Positions 1-12,125 of a stretch of DNA of 64,000 nt are shown piece by piece. Source of the DNA: Metaphire vulgaris (taxonomy: Eukaryota; Annelida; Clitellata; Crassiclitellata; Megascolecidae). How positions within the stretch are numbered: the first letter of the stretch is position 1; each line of letters starts with the position of its first letter. The position numbers and the translations under genes are program-made. Under the pieces are notes generated by a model. That model worked only from the letters and a program-made list of their open reading frames with translations. It was not told the DNA's origin and ran no database searches. The stretch spans positions 12,706,725-12,770,724 of the forward strand of contig CM030837.1 of NCBI GenBank assembly GCA_018105865.1, in the 5' to 3' direction.

Positions 1-299
1 TCACATAAAAGAAAAATACGGCGATTAACTTGTTATCAGATAAGCACAGATACAACATCACTGATAAGAGTCTACTCCGTAAGATGCTCTAGCGCTATGT
101 TTTATTTTTTTCGTCAATTACTGCGAACAAGATATGAATTTGTGTGTTGAAATAGGCAACAAAGGCTTGGCAAATTTTGTTTCCATCTGATTTAGCTGTA
201 ATTGTCTTCACGCATAATTGTTTAAAGTCGTTTAGACAATGACAATGTACAATGTTAGGTCTATTTATGCTGGGGAAGTTACTGCTCTTTTACTTTTTG

Positions 300-1600
300 A
301 CCTACAGTAGGTATATCTGCCGTCTCTGATACTGTTGATCATTCTATTTTTCGTCGTCTTTAACATTTGGAATTTCTGACCCTATTTACATTGGGTTACT
401 TGAACTTACTTCATATTTAGGCCTACATCTCCGCACTAAATCAATGATAATAAAAGAGAATCTCTCGACTTCCACTGATCTGTCTTGTGGGCTGTGGCGT
501 CCCTCGATCAAGGCTTAATTTGGTCCTTGGACCTCTGTTATTTGCTCTCTATACTAACTCTTTGGGTTTCTGAACAGTGTTCTGGTAACGAAGTAAAAGT
601 AACGCGTTACATTCTTAAGTACAATTCTGAGTACTTCGTACTGTAACGAAGCAGTACTTTTTTATGCTGAAGTAAGTTTTTATTCAAATATTAGTACTTT
701 TACTTCGTTACATTATGTCTTCACGTTTCGTTACAAGTAAAATTTCTCATCGCCAAATTTCGATACATTTACTGGAGTATCTGTTTAATTCTTCACAACT
801 TCCCGTGTTTAGTCGTAAAGGGTTGACAATGACCAACAAACGTACACGCATGACTGAAGATTGTTTGAAAACTTGATCTTTCTTAGACCTACATGCAATC
901 ACAGAGCCGCAGTTAGAGGGTCGGCGCCCGGGGCAAGGTATAGGCCTAAATTCTGCGCCCCCTAAATTCCGGTGATGGCCTTTTTTTGTACCTGAGTTTT
1001 CACGGCAACGTACAACATACAAATTTTTAACCTGTGACAGTCTGAAAACCGGCGATGACCTTTTTACTTATCAACATTATTTTCACGCCGGATGAAAGTG
1101 GTATGTAAAATTAAGGACTAATTAGTGTGCAAATTGCGCCTTCGAGGTCGGCGCCCGGGACAGCTTGACCCTGCCCCAGCTACGGCTTTGTCAGCATTTT
1201 GTGCTAATGCAGTTAGTGGTGTAAATGTGTACGTGTTGACTGCTGAGGCTTCTGCATGTTGCTTAAAAGTAGTAATAAAATGTGATTTGGCATGATAATG
1301 TGGAGTTGTTGATGATTCCGTCTGTCACGGTACTTTTTTACTTTTTACTTAAAAAGTAACTTTTGAGGAGTACTTTTTACTTTTACTTGAGTAACTATTT
1401 TTATAGGTACTTTTTACTTTTACTTAAGTAAAAAAATGACATAATACTTGTACTTTTACTTGAGTACTCAAACTCAGTACTTCATACAACACTGCTTCTG
1501 AATATAGGCTACATCATGTGGCCTGGCATCTTTATGCTGATGATACCCAAATTTCATCTCTTTTGGTTCTTCCATAAATTTGCTCTACAGCCGAGGGTAA
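300..1600 (+). mobile_element. L2-like non-LTR retrotransposon, broken reverse transcriptase, split by a hAT element
   Basis: Conceptual translation on the + strand gives decayed reverse-transcriptase motifs in family order: SDTVDHSIFRRL near 330-352 (usual form AFDTIDH), a degraded CGxPxxSxxGPLLF-like block near 485-545, then after the inserted element HLYADDTQI near 1526-1552, which holds the catalytic YADD box. The same domain is better preserved on the other strand at 41338-42015, which supports the L2/CR1-type assignment. Frameshifts and stops are frequent, so it is dead. The 5' and 3' ends are not visible. Confidence 0.7.
575..1494. mobile_element. hAT-like nonautonomous element inserted in the L2 fragment
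   Basis: The ends are CAGTGTTCTGG on the left and AACACTG on the right. The flanking 8-bp duplications are TTTCTGAA (567-574) and CTTCTGAA (1495-1502), 7 of 8 matching, the hAT signature. The subterminal DNA is rich in AAGTAAAAGTAC-type repeats in opposite orientation at the two ends. The centre (about 900-1190) has a second pair of inverted GTCGGCGCCCGGG blocks, suggesting a further nested element. No transposase frame is visible. Confidence 0.75.
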
Positions 1601-1744
1601 GGACGTACCAGTGTGACGTCACACTTTCAGGATCAATAAAACCTTTGTAATGGTCCATGTCTCACGTCCATCGTCAACTGAATGTCTCGAGTATTTTCTT
1701 CTGCGCTCCAAGACTTACTGCTTTGTTCTTCCAAAATTTAGTGG

Positions 1745-1910
1745 CATGAGCGCGTACCCCCTTGGACGGCGAAAAAAAATTTTTAATGTATTCCCATGCA
1801 ATTTTTATTTTTTGAGGTGATTTTTGGCAATTTTTGGGTGAAAACCCTCTTGGCGGCTATTGACGAAATTTTTTCAAAACCTCCTTCCGGAAATCCTGGC
1901 TACGCCACTG
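1745..1910. mobile_element. MITE fragment with GCTACGCCACTG end
   Basis: The right end CCGGAAATCCTGGCTACGCCACTG-like terminus matches the ends of the element at 25825-26106, and the interior has the same runs of T and 'ttttggcaatttttggg'. The left terminus is not clear and I find no target duplication, so this is probably a truncated copy. Confidence 0.4.
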
Positions 1911-2643
1911 CTTACAGCAGCCAGATTCCCTAAAGCTTTTGCTGCTCTTATTTTGATTTCTTTCTCAGTCCAAATCATAGGTCACGATCGATCCACATTC
2001 TTTTAATTCAATTAGGCCTATATCTACTTTGATCGTTTGATAGTTAAATTATGAAATCATATATAAGCCTATGAGCTTGGCGAATAATTATGATAGATAC
2101 AACTGATGACTACAGTAAATGATACTTGTATTTGTTGGATAAATGTAAAGAAAACTGAAACCTATATATGGATCTATGTGCACTGTGCAGCTTAACTGTC
2201 TGTCAATTGTGCATTGTGTAAATTAAAATAAAATCTGCATACAAATGTACTAGGACCTTTACAACATATGTATGCTTAGCTATTACATTTTGCATGTGCG
2301 AGAGTCGTCAGTTGAACAAACATCCTATATATGTGCCTCATTGTGTCTGTATCTAAATTATATTCATTGTAGTCGACTGCGTGTCTATAGAGCTTTAGCT
2401 GCTCTGGTTTAGGCCCGTAAATGTCACAAGTATTGTCTATCTATAACAATAGGCCTGGCTGTCACTAGTTTTCGACCTAGATTTCTACAGTTAAATGTCG
2501 CAGCCTTACTGTTCATACGCGGATTTCTGTATATAATAATTGCATTAGTACAGCAAATTGTTTATGTTGTTAACGATTGTTTTTAGTAACGCCACATCTA
2601 CCGGTAAGCACTGCTAGTCTTCCAGCGTTGTGCTTGTCAGCAT

Positions 2644-2908
2644 CAGCGTAACCACGAGGAAGGCACGGGGGACCCCCCCCCCTATTGAGACTGAGACCAG
2701 TCCTGGGATTTAAGCATAACCAGTCGAGAAATTTGTATGGGGTGGCATGGAGTATGCGACATACTTATAGCTGTTTTAAAGCTTTGGCCACCCAGTGATA
2801 AATCGCTCCATAAGCCCCTAGTCTAGTTTGAACTGGAATGTATCTCTGTAGAAGACTTGGTGTCCGCCGCCCCCCCCCCCCCATTCCGGAACTCCGGCTA
2901 CTCCAGTG
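2644..2908. mobile_element. Possible MITE with C-run arms
   Basis: The left end CAGCGTAACCACG and right end CCGGCTACTCCAGTG are loosely inverted, and each arm contains a long poly-C tract (2668-2681 and 2869-2882). No convincing target duplication was found. Tentative. Confidence 0.35.
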
Positions 2909-3049
2909 CTTACCAGGATTTCGTAAATTTAGCTGCCCATAAAGATACTGGCTTCAAATAATATAATAATAGTCATGAGGTATGACTGAATGAATAGCGC
3001 CATTTGACGATATGATTTGACGCCTGACTCTCGCGTAACTACACAATAA

Positions 3050-3428
3050 AGGGCTGTCCATTAATTACGTCAACAATTTATGGGGAGGGGTTTGAAAAAG
3101 TTTGACAGTTGTTGACAGGGGAGGAGGGGTCAAGAGAAGTTGAGGTCAGCAATTTCACTTTTACAAATAATAAAAAAATAGGAAATTTCATGGAATACCA
3201 TTTATTACAATGGAAAAAAGCATGGCAAAAAAGGTCATCACCACCACATTTTGACACTCGATGAGCAAAAATAATAACCTTGTTATTGGGACCTGTCATT
3301 GATCATGGGGGTCAAAAATTGTTGACGTAATTATAGGGGGAGGGGTGTAAGTGAAAGTTGACAATTGTTGACAAGGGGAGGGGTCAGAAAATGCCCAAAA
3401 ATTGTTGACATAATTAATGGACAGCCCC
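3050..3428. mobile_element. Harbinger-like MITE, GGGGCTGTCCATTAATTA family, copy 1
   Basis: Inverted ends (a)GGGCTGTCCATTAATTA and TAATTAATGGACAGCCCC are flanked by TAA at 3047-3049 and 3429-3431, a 3-bp duplication as in PIF/Harbinger. Sibling copies lie at 5211-5608 and 48875-49133. No coding capacity. Confidence 0.75.
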
Positions 3429-3535
3429 TAAGCAATCTTTTTTATTTAATATTACAGTTGTAGCAACTTGACATTTTGAATACTTGTTGATTAGTTCTTC
3501 CCTAGTTATATTTTGAACAAATATGCTTATTGCAT

Positions 3536-4346
3536 AAAATTTGCAGACGATGTCAGCCTGATAACAGACAACAATTCAGATCTTCAAACACTGACCAATG
3601 AAGTCAATCTAGCAAGCAAAAGATTTGGACTAACTATCAACCCAAAGAAAATGAAAACCATGGCAGTCAGCAGAAAGGGAAAAGCTCAAATCAAAATAGC
3701 TAGCACTAGATAACACAACAATAGAACAAGTCGAAAGTTTCACCTATGTTGGAGGAGAAATTGTCAGTAATGGAAGTCACCAAGAAGACATAAAACAAAA
3801 AATCGCCAAAGGACTACAAACGATGGGGAGATTGCGAAAAATCTGGAACAGCAAGGGCATAAACATAAAAACAAAAGTGACAATATACAACACCATAGTA
3901 GTCCCACAAATTATATATGGAGCAGAAACATGGAGCATGAAAGAAACAGACGAAAGGAGGCTACTGGTGGCGAAATGACGTGCTTATGGAGAATCCTGGA
4001 AGTAACCCGACTACAAAAAAATAAGAAACGAAGACATCAGACAACGTCTCAACATGAAGGATACAATAAACGACAAAATTAGAAGAAAAAGACTAAAATG
4101 GTATGGGCATGTCAACAGAATGGATGAAAGGAGACTACCATACAAGGCACTCTACAATCAAATAGAAGGAAACAAAGGAAGAGGAAAACCCAGGAAAAAG
4201 TGGATGGACAACATCAGAGAAGACATGAACATGAAAGGAATTACAATAGTAGAAGGAAGACGATTGACAGAAGATAGAACTTCTTGGAAGCATTTTGTGT
4301 CTAGCTATTGCCGCTGATGAGCTGGCAGAAAGCAAAGATGATGATG
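3536..4346 (+). mobile_element. 5'-truncated RTE-like LINE, copy 1, with 13-bp target duplication
   Basis: The copy starts inside the reverse-transcriptase domain at the catalytic box (KFADDVSLITD) and continues through the GLTINPKKMK, FTYVGGEIVS, IYGAETWS and RRKRLKWYGHVNRMDERRLP motifs to the C-terminal end SSYCR followed by a stop near 4315. At least two frame breaks occur, near 3711 and 3976. It ends in a short GATGATGATG tail rather than poly(A), as RTE-type LINEs do. The target duplication ATGCTTATTGCAT is present at 3523-3535 and 4347-4359, so both ends of this insertion are exact. A second copy is at 17065-17383. Confidence 0.85.
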
Positions 4347-4359
4347 ATGCTTATTGCAT

Positions 4360-5210
4360 GGCTATTAAATTTATAAGATATGGGTCCTGGATGCCTTAAA
4401 ATGAGTGGGCAATTATTTTGTGCTATCTGTGCCTAAGGTCACCATGCCTAAAGGCTTACTGATTTTATGGTTTATCATATACCACTCATCGTCGGGTGTC
4501 ACCTGCAGTCTCAAAGTCAAAGTTCATGCCATAGATATCATTGATTATTGTGCAAGTGTTATCAGCAATGTCTTATCTATTTTTGATGACGGATTTGCTA
4601 TGCGGTTAACTTTGGGTAGCCGATGTTAGATTAAGTCAGTTATGTGTGTCGTTTAGCCAACAGTAGCCATTCTGGTGTAAAAACTTTCTAGTTGAAAGAC
4701 CTGTTACATTTGATTATTTCAATACTTGTGATTTCAAAGTTGTTTGTGTCGTTGTATGTTGATGAATGGTATTTTACGGGAACAGAAGATCAAAGCCGAA
4801 ATTTTGAATTGTCTTCACTTTAGATTTTTACTGCTTTGTCAGGTTCATCTGATCTGTGGTATGTGTTGAAAATTTCATTAATGAGTAGCATTAAGAAATA
4901 ACAATGTTACATATACACTGCCTCGCCTCTTACACATTATTATCGTATTATTTAAATGTTGCATGAATAAGAGGCTTCTTTATAGCAGCATGACATTTTT
5001 AAAAAGTAGAAGGCTATATGCTACTGCAGCTTCTGTTGATGAACTGGTGCTATACGTTCGTTGGACAGCAGCCAGCTCTTCCATGCATGATACACCTAAT
5101 TTACATCATGTTAGTTCTTAGGACTGTTTGGCAGATTGTCTCCTTACTTACTTGTGCTCTGCCCATGCCTAGTTTTGCTTAGCTTTGAAGCGGAATGTGA
5201 CATTTCCATT
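4360..5210. other. Intergenic, no feature recognised
   Basis: A+T-rich single-copy-looking sequence. Only short chance reading frames; no repeat, tRNA or coding signature seen. Confidence 0.5.
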
Positions 5211-5608
5211 GGGGCTGTCCATTAATTACGTCAACAATTTATGGGGAGGGGTTTGAAAAAGTTTGACAGTTGTTGACATGGGGAGGGGGTCAAGAGAAGT
5301 TGACGTCAACAATTTCACTTTTAACAAATAATCAAAAAATAGGATATTTCATGGAATATTACTTATTACAATGGGAAAAAGCATGGCAAAAAAGGTCATC
5401 ACCACCACATTTTGACATTGACACTCGATGAGCAAAACAGGGACAAAATGGTCATCACCGCAAAAAATAATAACCTTGTTATTGGGACCTGTCATTGATC
5501 ATGGGGTCAAAAGTTTTTGACGTAATTATAGGGGTAAGTGAAAGTTGAGTTGTTGGGAGGAGGTCAAATATTGCCAAAAAATTGTTGACATAATTAATAG
5601 ACAGTCCC
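5211..5608. mobile_element. Harbinger-like MITE, copy 2
   Basis: Ends GGGGCTGTCCATTAATTACG and TAATTAATAGACAGTCCC are flanked by ATT at 5208-5210 and 5609-5611. The interior aligns over most of its length with copy 1 at 3050-3428, plus an internal insertion of about 40 bp around 5418-5470. The flanks outside the 3-bp duplication are also repeated (see findings). Confidence 0.75.
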
Positions 5609-6087
5609 ATTTCAGTTTTGCTTAGCTTTGAAGCAGAATGTGGCATTTTCATTTCATTTATAGAGGCATTAGAAATTTGTCACAAGTGAAACTTTGCTTC
5701 TTGAAGCATATATTGACATCCGAATCACTTGGAATTTGTTCATCCTTTTCTGTTTCACTTGTTAATAGTAGTTAATAGTTAATAGTATTATCTATTATGC
5801 ATTTTATGGCACCTGTCGATATGTACAAAGGTATCATTTGATGGTACTTTAAATCTATACAGATACAGAAGATCAGGCAAATATGTGTGGTATGAATTGA
5901 TGCAAGCCAAATAAGGAATGAATTCTGAATGTAGATCAGCAATCGTTCCATTTTATTGTAAAGTGTGTTGATGGAAATCAAGGAATGCTTTTGTTTAACT
6001 TGATTAGATGCTTATAGAGCTGTTTGGAATAGTTGTTGCATGCTAATTAAGGACATCTTCAGAATACAACAATTTCTTTGTTAGATA

Positions 6088-9000
6088 ATGGAACCAGAGG
6101 TGCAGATGGAATCAAGACCAGTTGACCCTCCTCCTCCGCCGTATTACATTAACTATGGCATGACGGACAACACCCCACCTCCTGCCTATGAGTTTAGCAT
6201 TGCAGATAATAACTCAGGTTAGCTACTGTATATTCAGCATCAGTTACAGTTCCAGAAGCCATATTAACAAAATTAACTCATGAAATGGCCGAACAGACTG
6301 AAACAGCATCGTCATATCAAACACATGGCATCCTGCAAATAAAACTCCAATGTTTATATAGAATTTAAAGATTAATTGCTCCTCATCCCAATTTCTGCAA
6401 CTTTATTTTAATGTTTTCTGTAGGTGTGATTTCATTATTAAAATATCATAAATATGCTTCCAAATAAAACCTCAAAGACTAATAGCTGAGTTACATTGAC
6501 TCACATTAATGTGACATTAATTTACCGTGTTTGTTGATAATTCATAATACCTGTACAGAGCTCAATTATTGTTCTGCATCAAAAGTGTACAATCAAGATA
6601 CCAGTTGATTTATAACATAACTTGACTGATAACATAACTTGACAGTGGTGAGATGCAAAGTTTAATATGTGCAGTTAGCGTCACAGCTGAAATATTCTAG
6701 ACTATGGTATTAGTTCTATGACATGCTCTGTGTGAACATGTGGATACTATGATATTTCGTTTGTTTTGAGAATGGACAAATTGAGGAGGCCCCATTGGCA
6801 ATTAGGTCTAGTGTCAGACTTCCATTTTTGTGCCAAACATGCTATGACTAAGACCAACAAAGGCCTTTTACTGAACAGTTAGGCCTAATTCTGTATGTGA
6901 GTTCGCCGAGTACTGTTTACAGCAGTGGTTCTTAGCCTTTTTGCGACTAAGTACCCCTGAAACAAGTATAAGAGAACGAAGTACCCTCTACCAGCGTACC
7001 TTATCCCAGGACAAAAGTTCTGCAATATATTGAAAAAAATATATAAACTGCAACAAACATATGTAACAGATTGTGCACATGTCAGAATGAATGATTTTTC
7101 TTTTAATTTTCTTCTTTAGTGCAAAAATTTCTACAGTATTTGTATTATTTGTATAGTGTACACTGTACAGGATAAATTGTATTAAAAGTCTTTAAACCGA
7201 TTTTTTTGGATTATTCAGTACCCCACAATGTGCCTCAAGTACCCTCAAGGGGTGCAAGTAGTCGAGTACACCCCCCCCCCCCGGTTAAGAACCACTGGTT
7301 TACAGTAATGCCATATGATTTGCATCTTATTTGCAATTCTGTTCTAAATTTTAAATTTGGGCAGTTTACTTAACTTGTCAACATCTTTAATTCCTGATCT
7401 TAACATTTGGACCTGACAAATTCACTAACTATTTGGATATATTTTAAATATTGTGATATTTATATGATCTTCTTATATCAGATAAAGAAGCCATATGATA
7501 ATCAAAGCCATCAGTTGCTTTACTTATGATCAGAAGCATAGCGTTCCAATGGCTATCGTGGCTCTAGCCATGAGCGGCACACATGACGGGGGCGGCAAAT
7601 TTTAGAATCGACTACCCTTTTTTGCTTGTCAAGGGATTTTCAGTGAAAGAGGGAAATTTTAGAAGGGGCGGCAAATTTAAAATTTAAAATTTTTGGAGCG
7701 ACCACATGGGCCATGGGCGGCATAAGTGCACGCTACGCCTCTGGCGCCAAACAGCCTAGATCCGCCTCTGATATGAATGGATTTTGGGCGGCTGATTAGC
7801 CATGATTAGTTTATGATGCCTGTTTATCTAATCTGTTTCTCAGGTAATTGTGCTGAAAATTTGTGTAAATAATTGCACATAAATCCTCATAAAATTGTTT
7901 TCTAGTTGTGTCAGACCAACTACCTCCATCGTATGAATCACTTTATGGTCAGATCCGAGCAGCTCGAGACAATTCAACAGGAACTCTAGAATTCTTCAAG
8001 AAATTTTCAATTATAGTTGTGAGCACAGGTAGATCAATTTTAAAAGTTTCAACATAATTGAATTGAACCTATTATTTGCAGTAAATAAGCTATTTTTTAT
8101 ATTAATCTTTACTAGCAATTTACTAAGAAATATGTTAATTATTCAGGTGTCAGCAAGAGTTGATTATGTAGCCTTGCTAAGGGAGATCATATATTCTTTG
8201 ATCTTGACAATAGTGATGACTTTACGGGATTTGACTGTGCAAAATTAAGACTTTATAGATAGCCTTTCATTGATATCTGAAAACTGTGTTTGTTTATAAC
8301 AATTTTTAGCTAAGGCAGGCCATTAGTACTTTGCAAAAATTACTGAATAAATTCTAAAAACCTTAGCACACAAAATCTGATATAAAATACTGAAACATCA
8401 GAGATCTGTACAATTCACAATCTATGCATTGCCCTTCTTTTTAATAAAATAGAATGATTTTAAGACATACCGGTAAATTATATCCTTGACTATTTGCTTT
8501 GTTACATGAAAACCAAGTTTCATTCTTCTTCAGCTTCAAGATGCTCAGTATCTTGCTGATTCTTGCTGATGCTGATTCACTGTTTTGTGCATTTTTGCAG
8601 CAATACATTTGGTTTGTCATTTGGCTTCATTTATCTTTCTTTCAGTCCTCTAGGAGTTGCCCTTTTTCAAAATATTTTGCAATAGCTTCTATTTTATTGT
8701 GGTAGTTCTCATATTTCAGCATTCCATCACCATGCGTAAATTTTCATTTGAAATATTTGTGTCTCACCATTCAACAAATTTCTAATTCCTTAGACTTATA
8801 CTAATTTTAAAATAAAGATACAGCAGCTTTTATAAGATACTGATTAGATATTTTGAAAAAATCTTTTCATTTTTAATCCTTCTAATCTTTCTTTTTTTCT
8901 TATCCTTCCTAAGTTCTCATATTTCAGCATTCCATCACCATAATCTTAGATTTATGCTGCTCTTTCATTTTTAATTCTTTCACTAATCCTTAATCTTAGA

Positions 9001-10143
9001 TTTTGCAGCATTTATACCTGTCTTTCTGCTAAATCTCTAATCTATCAGCTTCCATAATGCGATCCTTAAATATAGGTGATATCAGTGTGGTTTGTGGGAA
9101 TTCTTTCTAGCACATGCAGGCATGTCTATAAACCTCAGCTTCTTGATCACCAAGTTCTGATGCAGTGTGAGAGTCTCAATAACTGATTTTACACAACCAT
9201 TTATTAAAGCTTCAGTGGAAAAGTGACAACTGAAGACTACTAAAAAGTATCTGTAATTTTTGTGCCTATCTTATGACACCCATGGCATGATATGAATTTT
9301 GTCCTTAACTGAAACATTTTCCTATGATCCATTTTGAATTTTATAAATTAGTCATTCTTTGATGCATGCATAACGCATTGCAACGTTAGGCTATGCAGCG
9401 GAGGTATTTTATTGTCGTCGTTTTTAGGAATAAATTTATTATTCTTCATGCCATCATTAGGAATGCTTTTACAAGCCATCACGGCTGGCAGTGTTTCCCA
9501 AACTGGTTGCGGCCAAAAAAAAAAGGGTCGTATGGCTGCAGGGTAGTGCAAAATTAGATTCAAGAGTGTAATTTCCTAACCAATGTCACAGGCCTTGAAT
9601 GTTGCAAGTATCCTTAGGTTTTAAGAAATTATATGCCTGCATCCTCCATTAATGGCTTATATTATTATTTGCTGTTGATTTCAGTTGGTTGTACGTTTTT
9701 CGTTGGTCTTCTGATTGCCATTCCGGTTTCAATGATTGTCATGGGTTTGTACTTCAGATTACATTCTCACACATGCAAATGCATGCACACACACACACAC
9801 ACACTCACATTCAAGCACAATGTTACATACTGCTGATATGCACAACATTATGTAAATAATATTTTGTTGATTAATTAAACCCACTGCGCCTGTATGAAGT
9901 GATGTTAGGCCTGCACGAATTTTGATGATGGTGATGACGCAGTGACAATAGTAATGGTAACATTGAGATCTGAAAGAACCATTTTATTAGGTTAGGTTTC
10001 TGTAAGTGCAGTGATTAGTATCATCTTGCTTATACTGATATGCTCAGAAATCAGCTTTGTAAGAAGCATGGCTTGACATATAAGTATGCATTTGTTGATA
10101 TTTAAATTGCAAATATTTGTAGTAAATTAGGATATAAAGCTTG

Positions 10144-10210
<67 letters not shown>

Positions 10211-10532
10211 CAAGACCCCATTAACAGGGAATCTCGTGTTCGCTGAAAATCCCACCTTAACTGACTCTCGGTTGGTCCAAGTCAAATGGTCTGCATTACC
10301 CAAGTCTTCATGCTATCCAAGTCCACTGCTACCAGAGTTTTACTATTATGCTTTACTTGTTGGTTTATCTTAAATACTTCATATGTTGGTTTATCTTCAC
10401 TTCACTTGTTGCTTCACTCGACTTCAGTTTCACTTGTTGCTTTATCTTAAATACTTCATATATAGCATATGCAGTATATATATATATATATATGTATATG
10501 TATATATATACATACATACATACATACATACA

Positions 10533-10563
<31 letters not shown>

Positions 10564-12028
10564 TCATTGTTTTCATAGGTAGCATATATATTGATGAATG
10601 TCCTCGACAACAGTACATCCCAATATATCTGATAGTCGGTGGTTGTGCTGGAGTTCTTAAAACTGCGATGAGTATCGGCCAGCGAATTCGGAATCGAATG
10701 GATGACCGTGATGGTAACAACATACACACAAATCCTGTTGACGGCACACTCAACTGTTTCATCGTCTGTTGGTTTATCGCAGGTTATTATCTGTTTAAGG
10801 GTTTCACAATCTATTTGCACTTTCTGCACTGATGATGTTACAGGGTTGCTGCATTGCAGGGAAGAGTTCCGGTATATTTAAATGGCTGTACTTTTGCAAT
10901 TTAGTTCAAAACCACAACATACCTGGGTAATCAGTTGCGGACAATGTGATACATATAGTCAATTAGTCTGCAAAACATTAATCATATTTGTTTGTCTGGT
11001 TATAGGAAATCAGCTAATGCTTTAACAATTGAACCTCTACAAACCTAAATCATTTGCGTTTTAGTTCCTACAACATCGTTTTAGCATAAATTTAATTGTC
11101 TTGATGATCTTTAGCAGTTCAGATTTGCAGTTGATACCTCAGCTGATGCCTATTGATGCCTCAGTTGTTGCCTCAGACTGTAGAAATGGTTCATCAAAGT
11201 GCATTACTACAACAACAACTACTACTGCTGCTGCTGCTACTACTACTGCTACTGCTACATTGACTATAACCACCACTGCTACTACTATTTGTAGTCTACC
11301 AGTACTACTACTACTACTAGTACTCCCAGTAGAGTACTACTACTACTACTCCCAGTACTAATACTACTACTACCTCTACAACAACAACTGCTGCCACTAC
11401 TATTGCTACTACCGGTACTACTACTATTGCAGGGAGTCTGCAAGAAGAGGAGCCACAGCTTAGATAAAGGCCTGCAATCATCAGTGCTTGTGACTGTGCC
11501 ATCCGCTTGGAGCACATTCGTTGCTATTGGTGATGGGCGCCACTACATTGTTTGGCCAATCATCTTTAAGGTTGACCATGAAAATTCATTGCCATTGCAA
11601 GAAAAGAAGTGTGAACTCGCCATCTTACAGACTCCCTGCTATACAGTAGTTTATATAGACCTGTATACAGGCTACTTTAGTGTAACTGGAGTATTGTGAA
11701 GTTTCTAATCTAGCATTCCTTTAGAGTTTAGAAAGATACTTATATGCAAAATTATGCCTAATCTGATTAAAATGTTTATATTCTTTAGTACAATTAATCT
11801 TGAAAATTTATTGAATTTAATTTTGTAGGGAACGTCTGGATATACAGCATTGCTAATGATTACAGCAATGATCCATCAAGTGCCAGATACTGTAATGACA
11901 TTTTATATCAATATGCTTTCTGGATGACAACTGGTCTTTATATTTTTTTAATTACAGCATGGTTAATTTTCTGTGTAATTGGCATTCTCTGTGTATCAGT
12001 TGAATCATCATCGGCATCATCATCTTAA
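6088..12028 (+). CDS. TMEM272-like four-helix membrane protein (5 exons)
   Basis: Exons 6088-6217, 7906-8028, 9685-9744, 10579-10782 and 11829-12028 join to 717 nt, 238 residues plus a TAA stop. All four introns are GT-AG and interrupt after codon position 1. The start codon sits 3 nt after an acceptor-like tttctttgttag, so an upstream noncoding exon is likely. Residues 1-75 are a proline-rich cytoplasmic-type tail with three PPxY motifs (PPPY about 16-19, PPAY 31-34, PPSY 50-53), known ligands of WW domains such as those of NEDD4-type ubiquitin ligases. Hydrophobic segments lie near 78-105, 118-137, 162-182 and 203-230. The ECPRQQYIPIYLIVGG stretch in exon 4 is the block I recognise from TMEM272-like proteins. 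The C-terminus is a serine-rich tail. The function of this family is poorly known; membrane location follows from the helices, and PPxY recruitment is inference. Confidence 0.87.
6923..7297. mobile_element. hAT MITE in intron 1 of the TMEM272-like gene
   Basis: Ends CAGTGGTTCTTAGCC and GGTTAAGAACCACTG are imperfect inverted repeats. GTTTACAG occurs directly on both sides (6915-6922 and 7298-7305), a perfect 8-bp duplication. A poly-C run lies at 7270-7282. No coding sequence. Confidence 0.9.
7540..7770. mobile_element. Possible MITE remnant in intron 1
   Basis: Contains paired GGGGCGGCAAATTTTA blocks and one CTTTTTTTGCTTGTCAAGG motif, ending near CGCTACGCCTCTG. The composition resembles the other hAT MITEs here, but I found no target duplication. 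Confidence 0.4.
10145..10205. repeat. (TA)n microsatellite, intron 3
   Basis: About 60 bp of uninterrupted AT dinucleotides. Confidence 0.95.
10476..10562. repeat. (TA)n(CATA)n microsatellite abutting exon 4
   Basis: An AT/GT dinucleotide run is followed by about 13 CATA units (10511-10562), ending 16 bp before the exon 4 acceptor AG at 10577-10578. The repeat therefore occupies the region where a branch point would normally lie. Confidence 0.95.
11196..11425. repeat. Imperfect trinucleotide (ACT/GCT) array, intron 4
   Basis: A long run of ACT, ACA, GCT and CCT triplets with many substitutions. It gives open frames of poly-T, poly-Y or poly-S on both strands, which are artefacts. Confidence 0.85.
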
Positions 12029-12067
12029 TATATTTCTTTGTAATGTTTTCAGACTTTCAAGTGCGTG

Positions 12068-12113
<46 letters not shown>

Positions 12114-12125
12114 CTCGCTGTACTG

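Noticed and set aside
9489..9560. hAT element starting CAGTGTTTCCCAAACTGG in intron 2
   Set aside because: Only one terminus is recognisable; no partner end or duplication was found.
10365..10832. Long frames on both strands around 10.4-10.8 kb
   Set aside because: They are mostly translations of the TA/CATA microsatellite joined to the real exon 4 or its antisense.
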